A DNA stretch of 64,000 bases. Source: RBG-16-57-11 sp964503145 (GTDB taxonomy: Bacteria; Chloroflexota; Anaerolineae; Anaerolineales; UBA4823). The translations under genes and the position numbers were made by a program. The stretch is from assembly GCA_964503145.1 (NCBI GenBank), contig CAZCYV010000014.1, positions 35,782-99,781 on the forward strand, read 5' to 3'. The notes beneath the pieces are model-generated. The model had not been told where the DNA came from. It did no database searches and saw only the letters and a list, made by a program, of their open reading frames with translations. Below, piece after piece: positions 7,876 to 15,082 of this stretch; within the stretch, counting starts at the first letter, position 1, and each line of letters starts with the position of its first letter.

Positions 7876-8571
7876 TTGACCTCCAACCCGCAAATCCTCG
7901 CCGACCTGCGCCTGATCATGGACTTTGATCATCAACTGGAATTGATGAACACCTATCGGGGGGTGCCGGTCATCTGCAGAGCCAGGGTGCTCAGCATACG
8001 GGATGACATGGTGGAAATCGAGACCCACGACCCAGCCCTGATTTGCCTGCTGGAACAAAAGCAGACCCGGGTGCTGGGGAGCGACTACTTCGAGCCTGCG
8101 GTTGCACACGTCGCCTCGGTGGATTTGCTGGCCGGCGTCGCAGTGTTGACCAACTTCACTTACCAGAGCACGCGATTGGGCGAGCGCATGATCGTCCGCG
8201 TCGAGCCGAAAGAGCCGATAGCGGTGACCCTGGAAACCGAGGGACAGAAAGTGCAGACCGAGTTGATCGATCTCTCCCTGAGCGGTATGGGGGTGCACGT
8301 GGATTATCCCAAATACAGCGCCGCCCTGAAGCCCGGCACGATGGTCCAGGCCGCTCTGCAGTTGCCCAAAGATGAAGTGAAGATAGGCGGCAACATCCTG
8401 ACCGCCATCAAGTCCCCGCGGGGTTATCGACTCTCCGTGCGGTTCACGCCCAACAGCCCCCACCGCATTGCGATTTTTCGTTACCTCATCGATCGGCGGG
8501 CAGAGATCGCCGTCGAACTGGTCGAGGAATACCAAAAAGCTTTGCGTCAGGCCGCCGATGCGGCGGAATAA
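7876..8571 (+). CDS. PilZ-domain protein with YcgR-like N-terminal region
   Basis: A protein of 231 residues from a TTG start preceded by aaagga; an in-frame ATG at 7918 is the alternative. The N-terminal half (about 1-105) looks like a YcgR-like beta domain. The C-terminal half is a PilZ domain with both c-di-GMP contact motifs: RxxxR in ERMIVRVEP and DxSxxG in DLSLSGMGV. A c-di-GMP receptor role is therefore likely. It is followed after 11 bp by a methyltransferase and then a second PilZ protein, which suggests one operon. Confidence 0.8.
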   Translation: MTSNPQILADLRLIMDFDHQLELMNTYRGVPVICRARVLSIRDDMVEIETHDPALICLLEQKQTRVLGSDYFEPAVAHVASVDLLAGVAVLTNFTYQSTRLGERMIVRVEPKEPIAVTLETEGQKVQTELIDLSLSGMGVHVDYPKYSAALKPGTMVQAALQLPKDEVKIGGNILTAIKSPRGYRLSVRFTPNSPHRIAIFRYLIDRRAEIAVELVEEYQKALRQAADAAE

Positions 8572-8582
8572 GGGTAATTCCG

Positions 8583-9371
8583 ATGGATATCCGCGCCTAC
8601 AATCGCCGGGCCTGGAACCGCCAGGTCGAACAGGGCAATCCCTGGACGGTGCCGGTCAGCGCTGAGGTCATTGCCGCGGCCAGACGCGGCGAGTGGGCGA
8701 TCCTGCTCACCCCGACCAAAGCAGTGCCAAAGGACTGGTTTCCCGCCAGCCTGCAGGGCGTAGAGGTCCTGTGCCTGGCTTCGGGAGGCGGCCAGCAGGG
8801 GCCGGTGCTGGCGGCTGCAGGGGCAAAGGTGACCGTATTGGACAATTCTCCGGCGCAACTGGCGCAGGATCGCCAGGTCGCCGAGCGCGAAGGCCTGGCC
8901 ATACGCCTGGTGGAGGGCGATATGGCCGATCTATCCCAGTTTCCCGAGGCCAGTTTCGACCTGATTTTCCATCCAGTGTCCAATTTGTTCGTGCCGGAGT
9001 TGCGCCCGGTCTGGGCTGAGGCTTACCGGGTATTGCGGCCAGGCGGGACGCTGCTGGCGGGATTTGTGAACCCGGTGCATTACATCTTCGACCTGGACGC
9101 AATGGACGACGAGGGGCGGCTGGAAGTGTGCTATTCGATTCCTTATTCGGATCTCACCAGCCTGGACGATGAACGACGACAAAGATACCTGGATAAGGGC
9201 CTGCCTATCGAGTTTGGGCACAGCCTGGAAGACCAGATTGGCGGCCAACTGGAAGCCGGGTTCTTGCTGGCCGGTTTTTACGAGGACGCAGACCCGGATA
9301 TGCTGATCTCGAAGTACATTCCGACCTTCATCGCCACCCGGGCGATCAAACCATTCAATTCAAAAGGGTAG
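8583..9371 (+). CDS. Class I SAM-dependent methyltransferase
   Basis: A protein of 262 residues with the Rossmann-like methyltransferase motifs in order: motif I VLCLASGGGQQG, motif II VTVLDNSP, then VEGDMADLS, FDLIFHPVS and the YRVLRPGGTLLAGF post-II segment. The substrate cannot be told from sequence. It lies between two PilZ genes with gaps of 11 bp and 3 bp, so it is probably co-expressed with them. Confidence 0.85.
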   Translation: MDIRAYNRRAWNRQVEQGNPWTVPVSAEVIAAARRGEWAILLTPTKAVPKDWFPASLQGVEVLCLASGGGQQGPVLAAAGAKVTVLDNSPAQLAQDRQVAEREGLAIRLVEGDMADLSQFPEASFDLIFHPVSNLFVPELRPVWAEAYRVLRPGGTLLAGFVNPVHYIFDLDAMDDEGRLEVCYSIPYSDLTSLDDERRQRYLDKGLPIEFGHSLEDQIGGQLEAGFLLAGFYEDADPDMLISKYIPTFIATRAIKPFNSKG

Positions 9372-9374
9372 GCT

Positions 9375-9722
9375 ATGCAAAACCGGCGAAAGCTCAAGCG
9401 CGTTTACCTGGCCTTCTTCACCCGTCTGTTCGATCGCGAAACCGGCGCGCTATTGGGGCATCTGGCGAATCTCACCGCCGAAGGCGCCATGATCATCAGC
9501 GAAGCGCCCCTGGCAGTTGACAAGGTGTACCGCCTGCACATGGACCTTTCAGAAGCCTATTTTTCCAAGAGCCATTTGGACTTCGAAGCGCGCTGCATCT
9601 GGAGCCAGCCCGAAAAGATCGCCCCCCAATTCTACAACACCGGCTTCCAGTTCACAAAAATCGCTCCGGAAGACGTGCAGATCATCACCCAGATCATCCA
9701 GGAATACGAGCTTCACGAGTAG
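9375..9722 (+). CDS. Single-domain PilZ protein
   Basis: A protein of 115 residues that is essentially one PilZ domain. The N-terminal RRKLKR supplies the RxxxR motif and NLTAEGAMI supplies (D/N)x(S/T)xxG, so c-di-GMP binding is plausible. It begins 3 bp after the methyltransferase stop and ends just upstream of the rplU promoter. It probably closes the PilZ operon. Confidence 0.75.
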   Translation: MQNRRKLKRVYLAFFTRLFDRETGALLGHLANLTAEGAMIISEAPLAVDKVYRLHMDLSEAYFSKSHLDFEARCIWSQPEKIAPQFYNTGFQFTKIAPEDVQIITQIIQEYELHE

Positions 9723-9757
9723 CGAGGAGCAACCGGAATCTTTTTTCTCGGGAATCG

Positions 9758-9786
9758 TTGACATATCATGCCAACCTCGGTATAAT
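9758..9786 (+). promoter_or_regulatory. Consensus sigma70 promoter of the rplU-rpmA-rpmE operon
   Basis: TTGACA (9758-9763) and TATAAT (9781-9786) are both perfect hexamers separated by exactly 17 bp. Transcription should start near 9793, leaving a leader of about 175 nt before rplU. It is the strongest promoter seen in the window and fits a ribosomal protein operon. Confidence 0.9.
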
Positions 9787-9829
9787 ACAGGCCGCTTTGT
9801 CCCGGCGAGCGATGCTGGGGCAAAACCTT

Positions 9830-9860
9830 GTATGCCTGGTTTACGACCAGGCACATATAC
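9830..9860 (+). promoter_or_regulatory. Hairpin in the rplU mRNA leader
   Basis: GTATGCCTGG pairs with CCAGGC and AUAC, with a 7-nt loop and a small interior asymmetry, about 40 nt into the predicted transcript. Structured leaders that bind r-proteins are known upstream of rplU in Firmicutes (L21 leader); whether this RNA is homologous cannot be judged here. No terminator follows the stem, so regulation would act on translation or on a longer fold. Confidence 0.45.
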
Positions 9861-9968
9861 CCCCAACTTCCCCACACTGTTGCGGATGGGTTCCTTTGCA
9901 AAGCGAGCGCTGCTTTCGGTTGCTCCCCGCGGCGTGTGTGGTGAAGTGAAGCTTGGAGGAGCTTAAAG

Positions 9969-10301
9969 ATGAAATACGCAATTGTCGAAGATGGCGGCAA
10001 ACAGTACAAAGCCGTCGAGGGTGGTACCATCGATGTGGATTACTACCCGGCAGAAGTTGGCGAGCCGGTCGATCTGGAGCACGTGCTCCTGGTCGCCGAG
10101 GATGATCAGGTCAGCGTCGGAGCGCCTTACGTCCCTGGGGCGCGGGTGCAGGCCACAGTCGCAGGACAGGTGAAAGGGCCGAAGCTGATCGTCTTCCGCT
10201 ACAAGCCCAAAAAACGCATCCGCCGCAAGACCGGACATCGCCAGAAATACACCCGTTTGCAAATCGAGTCGATCCTGATCGATGGATCGAAGGAGAATTA
10301 A
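9969..10301 (+). CDS. rplU: 50S ribosomal protein L21
   Basis: A protein of 110 residues, the normal length for bL21. It begins MKYAIVEDGGKQYKAVEG and contains VFRYKPKKRIRRKTGHRQKYTRLQIESI, the 23S-rRNA-binding signature. The protein sits on the 50S subunit, contacting domain II of 23S rRNA and L20. A gcttggaggagc Shine-Dalgarno lies just upstream. It is the first gene of rplU-rpmA-rpmE. Confidence 0.97.
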   Translation: MKYAIVEDGGKQYKAVEGGTIDVDYYPAEVGEPVDLEHVLLVAEDDQVSVGAPYVPGARVQATVAGQVKGPKLIVFRYKPKKRIRRKTGHRQKYTRLQIESILIDGSKEN

Positions 10302-10303
10302 CC

Positions 10304-10597
<294 letters not shown>

Positions 10598-10607
10598 GAT
10601 TCCGACA

Positions 10608-11081
10608 ATGAAAAAAAACATCCACCCCACTTTTTATACCGATGCCCAGGTAATTTGCGCCTGCGGAAACACCTGGACCACCGGCTCGACGCGCAAAATC
10701 ATCCGCACCGATGTCTGTTCTAAGTGCCATCCGTTCTTCACCGGCGAACAGCGCATCGTGGACACGGAAGGGCAGGTCGATCGCTTCTATAAGAAGCTGG
10801 AGGCCCGCAAGCAGTTCATCGCCGAAGCCGAGGCCCGGCAGGCGGCGCGCACCTCGCTCGAGCGCCCGATTGGCGAGCTTGACCTCGGCACGCGACCAAC
10901 CGAAGCGCTGCTCGCCGCCGGCGTCACCACGGTCGGGCATGCCCTGGAGCGCCTGGCAGAAGGCGAGGCCTCCCTGTTGGCAATCGATGGCTTTGGGCGA
11001 AAGGCTCTGGCAGACCTGAAGAAGCGCCTGAGGCAATTCGGCTACGAACTGCCCGAGGCTGCCACAGAGATCAGCGTTTAG
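10608..11081 (+). CDS. rpmE: Ribosomal protein L31 fused to an RpoA C-terminal-domain-like module
   Basis: A protein of 157 residues, about twice the usual L31 length. Residues 1-68 are bL31: MKKNIHPTFY, zinc ligands C17/C19 and C37/C40, and HPFFTGEQRIVDTEGQVDRF. A charged helix (about 68-85) leads into residues 87-148, which closely follow the alpha-subunit CTD of RNA polymerase (PIGELDLGTRPTEAL, AGVTTVGHAL, LLAIDGFGRKALADLKKRL). Aligned by eye to E. coli alphaCTD, R96 matches R265, G130 matches G296 and K132 matches K298, while N268 and S299 equivalents are Glu and Ala. The reading frame is uninterrupted. It closes the rplU operon and is followed by a hairpin. Confidence 0.9.
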   Translation: MKKNIHPTFYTDAQVICACGNTWTTGSTRKIIRTDVCSKCHPFFTGEQRIVDTEGQVDRFYKKLEARKQFIAEAEARQAARTSLERPIGELDLGTRPTEALLAAGVTTVGHALERLAEGEASLLAIDGFGRKALADLKKRLRQFGYELPEAATEISV

Positions 11082-11112
11082 CCGTCTCGCATCCAACTTT
11101 GCAGCAGCATCT

Positions 11113-11147
11113 CTGTAGCCGAGATCGACGATCTCGGCTACAGTTTT
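11113..11147 (+). terminator. Perfect 14-bp hairpin with short U-tract after rpmE
   Basis: CTGTAGCCGAGATC pairs fully with GATCTCGGCTACAG across a 3-nt loop (11113-11143), followed by TTTTA. It is suitably placed to end the rplU-rpmA-rpmE transcript before tdk. The near-perfect palindrome could also be a copy of a dispersed repeat. Confidence 0.65.
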
Positions 11148-11214
11148 AGGAGGCGCGCCTCGCCATCGTATTCTGCGGTAAAATACAGCTTATTCCAAGG
11201 CCAGCGAGGGAAAG

Positions 11215-11787
11215 ATGAAGCATCATACCGGATCGATAGAGGTCATCACGGGGTCGATGTTCTGCGGCAAGACGGATGAACTCATCCGCCGCCTGCGGCG
11301 GGCGACGATCGCGCGGCAGAAAGTGCAGGTGTTCAAACCGGTGATCGATACACGCTATGCGGTTGAGAAAGTCACCTCGCACGCCGGCAGTGAGTACGAT
11401 GCGCAGCCGGTGCAAAAAGCCGCCGAGATCCTGAAACTCCTGGCGCCCGAAACGACCGTGGTCGGCATCGATGAAGCGCAATTCTTCGATGACGAGATCG
11501 TCTCAATCACCCAGACGCTGGCCGATAAAGGGTTGCGCGTCATCATCGCTGGCCTGGATACCGATTTCCGCGGCGAACCTTTTGGACCGATGCCAATCTT
11601 GATGGCCAAAGCGGAGGTGGTGGATAAACTACACGCCATCTGCATGGTGTGCGGCGAAGCCGCCAGCCGCACGCAAAGGCTGGTCAATGGCAGGCCAGCC
11701 AATTATCATGATCCGGTGGTCATTGTCGGGGCGGCCGAGCTTTACGAAGCCCGCTGCCGCAAGCACCACGAAGTCCCAGGTCGCTGA
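11215..11787 (+). CDS. tdk: Thymidine kinase
   Basis: A protein of 190 residues of the type II (TK1-like) family. It has the P-loop TGSMFCGKTDEL (about 12-23), the DEAQFFDDE Walker B-like segment, and the lid zinc site CMVCG together with a C-terminal YEARCRKHH. It phosphorylates thymidine to dTMP in pyrimidine salvage. It is followed by hpt after 66 bp and then by cca, forming a small salvage/tRNA-maturation cluster. Confidence 0.95.
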   Translation: MKHHTGSIEVITGSMFCGKTDELIRRLRRATIARQKVQVFKPVIDTRYAVEKVTSHAGSEYDAQPVQKAAEILKLLAPETTVVGIDEAQFFDDEIVSITQTLADKGLRVIIAGLDTDFRGEPFGPMPILMAKAEVVDKLHAICMVCGEAASRTQRLVNGRPANYHDPVVIVGAAELYEARCRKHHEVPGR

Positions 11788-11853
11788 GATCCTTTTCGCC
11801 CGACCCAGACGCTCTTGCCGGGGCGGGTTTTCTCTCGAAAGCTGGAGGTCATC

Positions 11854-12408
11854 ATGCAGGATTATCACGAATTTCTGGATGAAATCCTGGTCGATGAAAA
11901 ATCCCTGCAACAGCGAATCGCCGAGTTGGGCGCGCAGATCAGCAAGGATTACCAGGGTAAGGCGCTGCACCTGATCTGCATCCTGCGCGGCGGGGTGATG
12001 TTCCTGACCGACCTGATGCGCAGCATCACCGTGCCGCACACGATCGATTTCATGGCAGTGTCCTCCTACGGTACTGCGCGCCAGTCCACCGGCCAGGTGC
12101 GCATCACCCTGGATTTGAACGCCGAGATCCATGGGCTGGATGTGCTGCTGGTGGAGGACATCATCGATAGCGGCTACACCATCGCTTCGGTGTTGGACCT
12201 GCTGCGCACGCGCCACCCGAACAGCCTGCGCGTCTGCACCCTGCTGGATAAACCCGAACGGCGCGAAGTGGCCGTGCCTATCGATTACTGCGGCTTCGCC
12301 ATCCCTAACAAGTTTGTTTTCGGTTACGGGTTAGACCTGGACGAATACTACCGCAACCTGCCTTTTATCGCTACCGTAAACCTGCAAAAATACCATCCCC
12401 AGGAATGA
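11854..12408 (+). CDS. hpt: Hypoxanthine phosphoribosyltransferase
   Basis: A protein of 184 residues. The ATG at 11854 is chosen because ctggagg lies directly upstream and the family N-terminus begins here, although the frame is open for 13 more codons. The PRPP-binding loop reads VLLVEDIIDSGYT, the flexible loop region is SSYGTARQSTGQV, and KFVFGYGLDLDEYYRNLPFI is the conserved C-terminal segment. It makes IMP (and probably GMP) from purine bases and PRPP. Its TGA overlaps the ATG of cca (ATGA), so translation is probably coupled. Confidence 0.95.
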   Translation: MQDYHEFLDEILVDEKSLQQRIAELGAQISKDYQGKALHLICILRGGVMFLTDLMRSITVPHTIDFMAVSSYGTARQSTGQVRITLDLNAEIHGLDVLLVEDIIDSGYTIASVLDLLRTRHPNSLRVCTLLDKPERREVAVPIDYCGFAIPNKFVFGYGLDLDEYYRNLPFIATVNLQKYHPQE

Positions 12409-13892
12409 ACTTCGACCAGGCGAGCCTGCAAATCCTGGCGCAGATCCAGGCCGTATTACCCGCCGCGACGCCAATTCATCTGGTCGGCGGAGCCGTGCGC
12501 GATCTGCTGCTCCACCGCGCATCCCACGACTTCGACTTCGTCGTGCCTCAGAATGCGATCGCCATCAGCCGCCGCGTGGCCAACGCCCTCAAGGGCGGTT
12601 TTTTTGCCCTCGATCCAGAACGCGACACCGGCCGCGTCATCGTGACCCTGGAGCAGAACGAGCGTTACTTCCTGGATTTTGCCTCCTATCGCGGTCAGGA
12701 TCTGGAAAGCGACCTGCGTAACCGCGATTTCACGATCAACGCCATGGCGTTGGACATCCGTCGGCCCGAACGGCTGATCGATCCCCTGGGTGGGGCCAGG
12801 GACCTGCGTGAAAAGCGATTGCGCCTGTGCTCGCCAAGCGCTTTTCAGGACGACCCGCTGCGCATTCTGCGCTGCGTGCGCCTGGCGATCGAGTACGAAT
12901 TGACAATCTCCCCCGAGGCCCGGCAGGCGCTGCACCAGGCGCTTCCCAGCCTGGCGGGCGTTTCGCCGGAGCGCCTGCGCGACGAACTGTTTCGCATCCT
13001 GGAACTGCGCAAGCCGGTCGCCGCTCTGCGCGTTCTGGATCTGCTAGGGGCGCTGCCCTACGTGCTGCCCGAATTGCAAGAACTGAAAGGCGTCACGCAA
13101 CCGCCGCCGCATCAGGACGACGTCTGGGCGCATACACTGAATACGGCTCAAAAACTGGCCAGCTTGCTGGACGTGCTTCAGCCGGAGCACGATAGCGAGG
13201 CGGCGGCCAACTGGACGATGGGGCTGGTGTCTCTACGAATTGGGCGTTACCGCCAGCCACTGAACGAGCATCTGGCCGAAGCGCTCCATCCAGAGCGCTC
13301 GCTTCGGGCCTTATTGCTGTTGGCGGCCTTATACCACGACACAGGCAAGCCCGCCACTCGAAAAGTGGACCCAGATGGGCGCGTTCATTTCCTGGAACAC
13401 GAGCAGGTGGGCGCCGAAATGGCGCAGCAGCGCGGCGCCTGGCTGCGCCTGAGCAACGCCGAGATCGGGCGGCTCACCGCCATCATCCGGCATCATATGC
13501 GCCCACTTTTGCTGTCAAAAAGGGGAGAGACGCCTGGCCGCAAAGCCATCTACCGCTTCTTTCGGGATACAGGGCCGGCAGGAGTGGACATCTGCCTGCT
13601 TTCGCTCGCCGATACGCTGGCGACGTATGGCATCGGTATGCCTTCAGAGGTTTGGGCCTACCACCTGGATGTGATCCGAACGCTGCTGGAAGCCTGGTGG
13701 GAGCAGACAGAAGAGAAAATCGCCCCGCCCGCCCTGGTCAATGGGCAGGACTTGATGGAAGCTTTAGGCCTGCCTCCAGGGCCGGAAATCGGCCGCCTGT
13801 TAGAGGCGATACGCGAAGCTCAGGCAGCCGGAGAAATAACCCAGCGTTCCGAAGCGCTGGAATATGCCCGTGCTCGCCTGAGAAAACAATGA
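12405..13892 (+). CDS. cca: CCA tRNA nucleotidyltransferase / poly(A) polymerase family protein with HD domain
   Basis: A protein of 495 residues. The N-terminal class II nucleotidyltransferase head has HLVGGAVRDLLL and the metal-binding DFDFV (about residues 24-46), then RNRDFTINAMAL and DPLRILRCVRLA. The C-terminal half carries an HD phosphohydrolase domain (LYHDTGKPATR, later IIRHHMRP). The HD domain in CCA enzymes removes 2',3'-cyclic phosphates or acts as phosphatase. A CCA-adding role is favoured over poly(A) polymerase because no other cca gene is visible, but sequence alone does not decide. It overlaps hpt by 4 bp. Confidence 0.85.
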   Translation: MNFDQASLQILAQIQAVLPAATPIHLVGGAVRDLLLHRASHDFDFVVPQNAIAISRRVANALKGGFFALDPERDTGRVIVTLEQNERYFLDFASYRGQDLESDLRNRDFTINAMALDIRRPERLIDPLGGARDLREKRLRLCSPSAFQDDPLRILRCVRLAIEYELTISPEARQALHQALPSLAGVSPERLRDELFRILELRKPVAALRVLDLLGALPYVLPELQELKGVTQPPPHQDDVWAHTLNTAQKLASLLDVLQPEHDSEAAANWTMGLVSLRIGRYRQPLNEHLAEALHPERSLRALLLLAALYHDTGKPATRKVDPDGRVHFLEHEQVGAEMAQQRGAWLRLSNAEIGRLTAIIRHHMRPLLLSKRGETPGRKAIYRFFRDTGPAGVDICLLSLADTLATYGIGMPSEVWAYHLDVIRTLLEAWWEQTEEKIAPPALVNGQDLMEALGLPPGPEIGRLLEAIREAQAAGEITQRSEALEYARARLRKQ

Positions 13893-13959
13893 CACGCGCC
13901 CGGTCTTGAATGCGCGTTTGGCAGAAACAGGGCGTCGAGCGATCGCTCTTGTTAGGCCC

Positions 13960-14256
13960 TTATGGATAGATCTCGTCCAGCACCGGCTGATAGAAACAGC
14001 GGCAGCCATGAGCATGCGAGCAGCCTTCAATGGGCAACCGCGGGGCAGACTCTTTGGCATAAGCGCCTTCCGCCTCCCGACAGGCTGGACAGCAATCATG
14101 GGCGACGGAAATGCGTACGTAAATCACGCGCGGATTTTCTTGCAGACGTTTGAGCGCCACAGCCGTTTCGGACCAGACCGTCAGATCGGCGCCGCAGTTG
14201 GGGCAGTTGTCGGCTTCGTCGGGCGCTGAGGCATGGCATTGCGAGCAGATTTGCAC
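13960..14256 (-). CDS. Small zinc-ribbon protein
   Basis: A protein of 98 residues from a GTG start with AAGGAGGA 6 nt upstream. It begins CSQCHASAPDEADNCPNCG, a four-Cys zinc ribbon. The second half has HDCCPACREAEG and EGCSHAHGCRCFYQP, so another metal site is likely. The function is unknown; similar proteins of this layout occur in Chloroflexota as far as I recall. It is convergent with cca. The plus-strand frame over the same bases lacks any family feature. Confidence 0.7.
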   Translation of the reverse strand: MQICSQCHASAPDEADNCPNCGADLTVWSETAVALKRLQENPRVIYVRISVAHDCCPACREAEGAYAKESAPRLPIEGCSHAHGCRCFYQPVLDEIYP

Positions 14257-14368
14257 AGCGATCCTCCTTGATTTTAGCCCTATTCTATCCCAACTGGGCT
14301 GAGGTTCAAAGGGGTTAGCAGGACCAGATTGAAGAAGCAGTGGGAAAACGAGCTATGGGCTGGCGCGG

Positions 14369-14740
14369 CTAAACATCCGGACGTGCTCGCCTGGCCAACT
14401 TCAAAACTGAAGCAACCAGCAGGCTATTATTAACTGGCTTGGCCAGAAAATCATCCGCCCCCTGGTTGAGGGCGCGTTCGGCAATGCCCGGCCTTCCATT
14501 GGCCGAGAGCAACAGGATCAACGACTGGCTAAAGCTGCGGATTTCGCGACAGACCTCCAGCCCGTCTATTTCCTCCGCCGTTGCCAGATCGATCACAATC
14601 ATATCGGGGTTCGCCTGACGCGCCTGTTCAATGCCATGCCTGGCCGAAGTCGATTCAATCACCTCGAAGATGCCAGGGTCCAACAATGATTTGAGCACCT
14701 GGATGGTTTGGTGAGTGTCATCGACAACCAAAATCCGCAT
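14369..14740 (-). CDS. Stand-alone response regulator receiver protein
   Basis: A protein of 123 residues taken from the ATG before RILVVDD; a longer frame adds 21 residues without a family match. It has the acidic pair VVDDT, the phospho-acceptor D51 in MIVIDLATAEE, the switch Ser in LLLSAN and K101 in FLAKPV. There is no output domain, so it acts through partners, like CheY or Spo0F. It is divergent from the histidine kinase at 15083. Confidence 0.85.
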   Translation of the reverse strand: MRILVVDDTHQTIQVLKSLLDPGIFEVIESTSARHGIEQARQANPDMIVIDLATAEEIDGLEVCREIRSFSQSLILLLSANGRPGIAERALNQGADDFLAKPVNNSLLVASVLKLARRARPDV

Positions 14741-15082
14741 CAAAGCGCCGGGGCTGCCCGATGAGAATTGATTTTGATTGTAGAACAACGGCGATAATTG
14801 CATCCTTATGGCTTTTCTCCGTGGCGCTAGATTTTTCCTGCAAGCCGCCCAACCCGACAGCGCCTATTATGCAACAAAATGCAAAGGGCTTACCTTACAA
14901 ACACTTTACAAAGCCGATTGCCTTTTTCGGCTTTTTCACAATGGGATAGTTACTCGAGTACTACATCGTAAACCGCGCTGGTAGGCGATTACGCCCTCAA
15001 AATCGGCCGAAGAGCGAACATTTATCTGTAGAAGTCCATAGAGATATGATATGATACCCAGGATCATCACCTGCGGGAAACT
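14741..15082. other. Divergent intergenic region between receiver protein and histidine kinase
   Basis: This 342-bp AT-richer stretch holds no convincing gene. It contains an intrinsic-terminator-like hairpin (14910-14936), a 10-bp palindrome TACTCGAGTA at 14951-14960, and AT-rich -10-like sequences (tatgatatgat, about 15044-15055) before the kinase start. Promoters for both flanking genes must lie here. Confidence 0.6.
14910..14936 (+). terminator. Terminator-like hairpin inside the intergenic region
   Basis: AAAGCCGA (14910-14917) pairs with TCGGCTTT (14927-14934), and a run of five T ends at 14936. The form is that of an intrinsic terminator on the plus strand, yet no plus-strand gene ends just upstream. 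It may shield the kinase operon from read-through or act in a leader. Confidence 0.45.

Noticed and set aside
13906..14229. Plus-strand 107-codon frame after cca
   Set aside because: The minus strand encodes a zinc-ribbon protein with a strong Shine-Dalgarno over the same bases.
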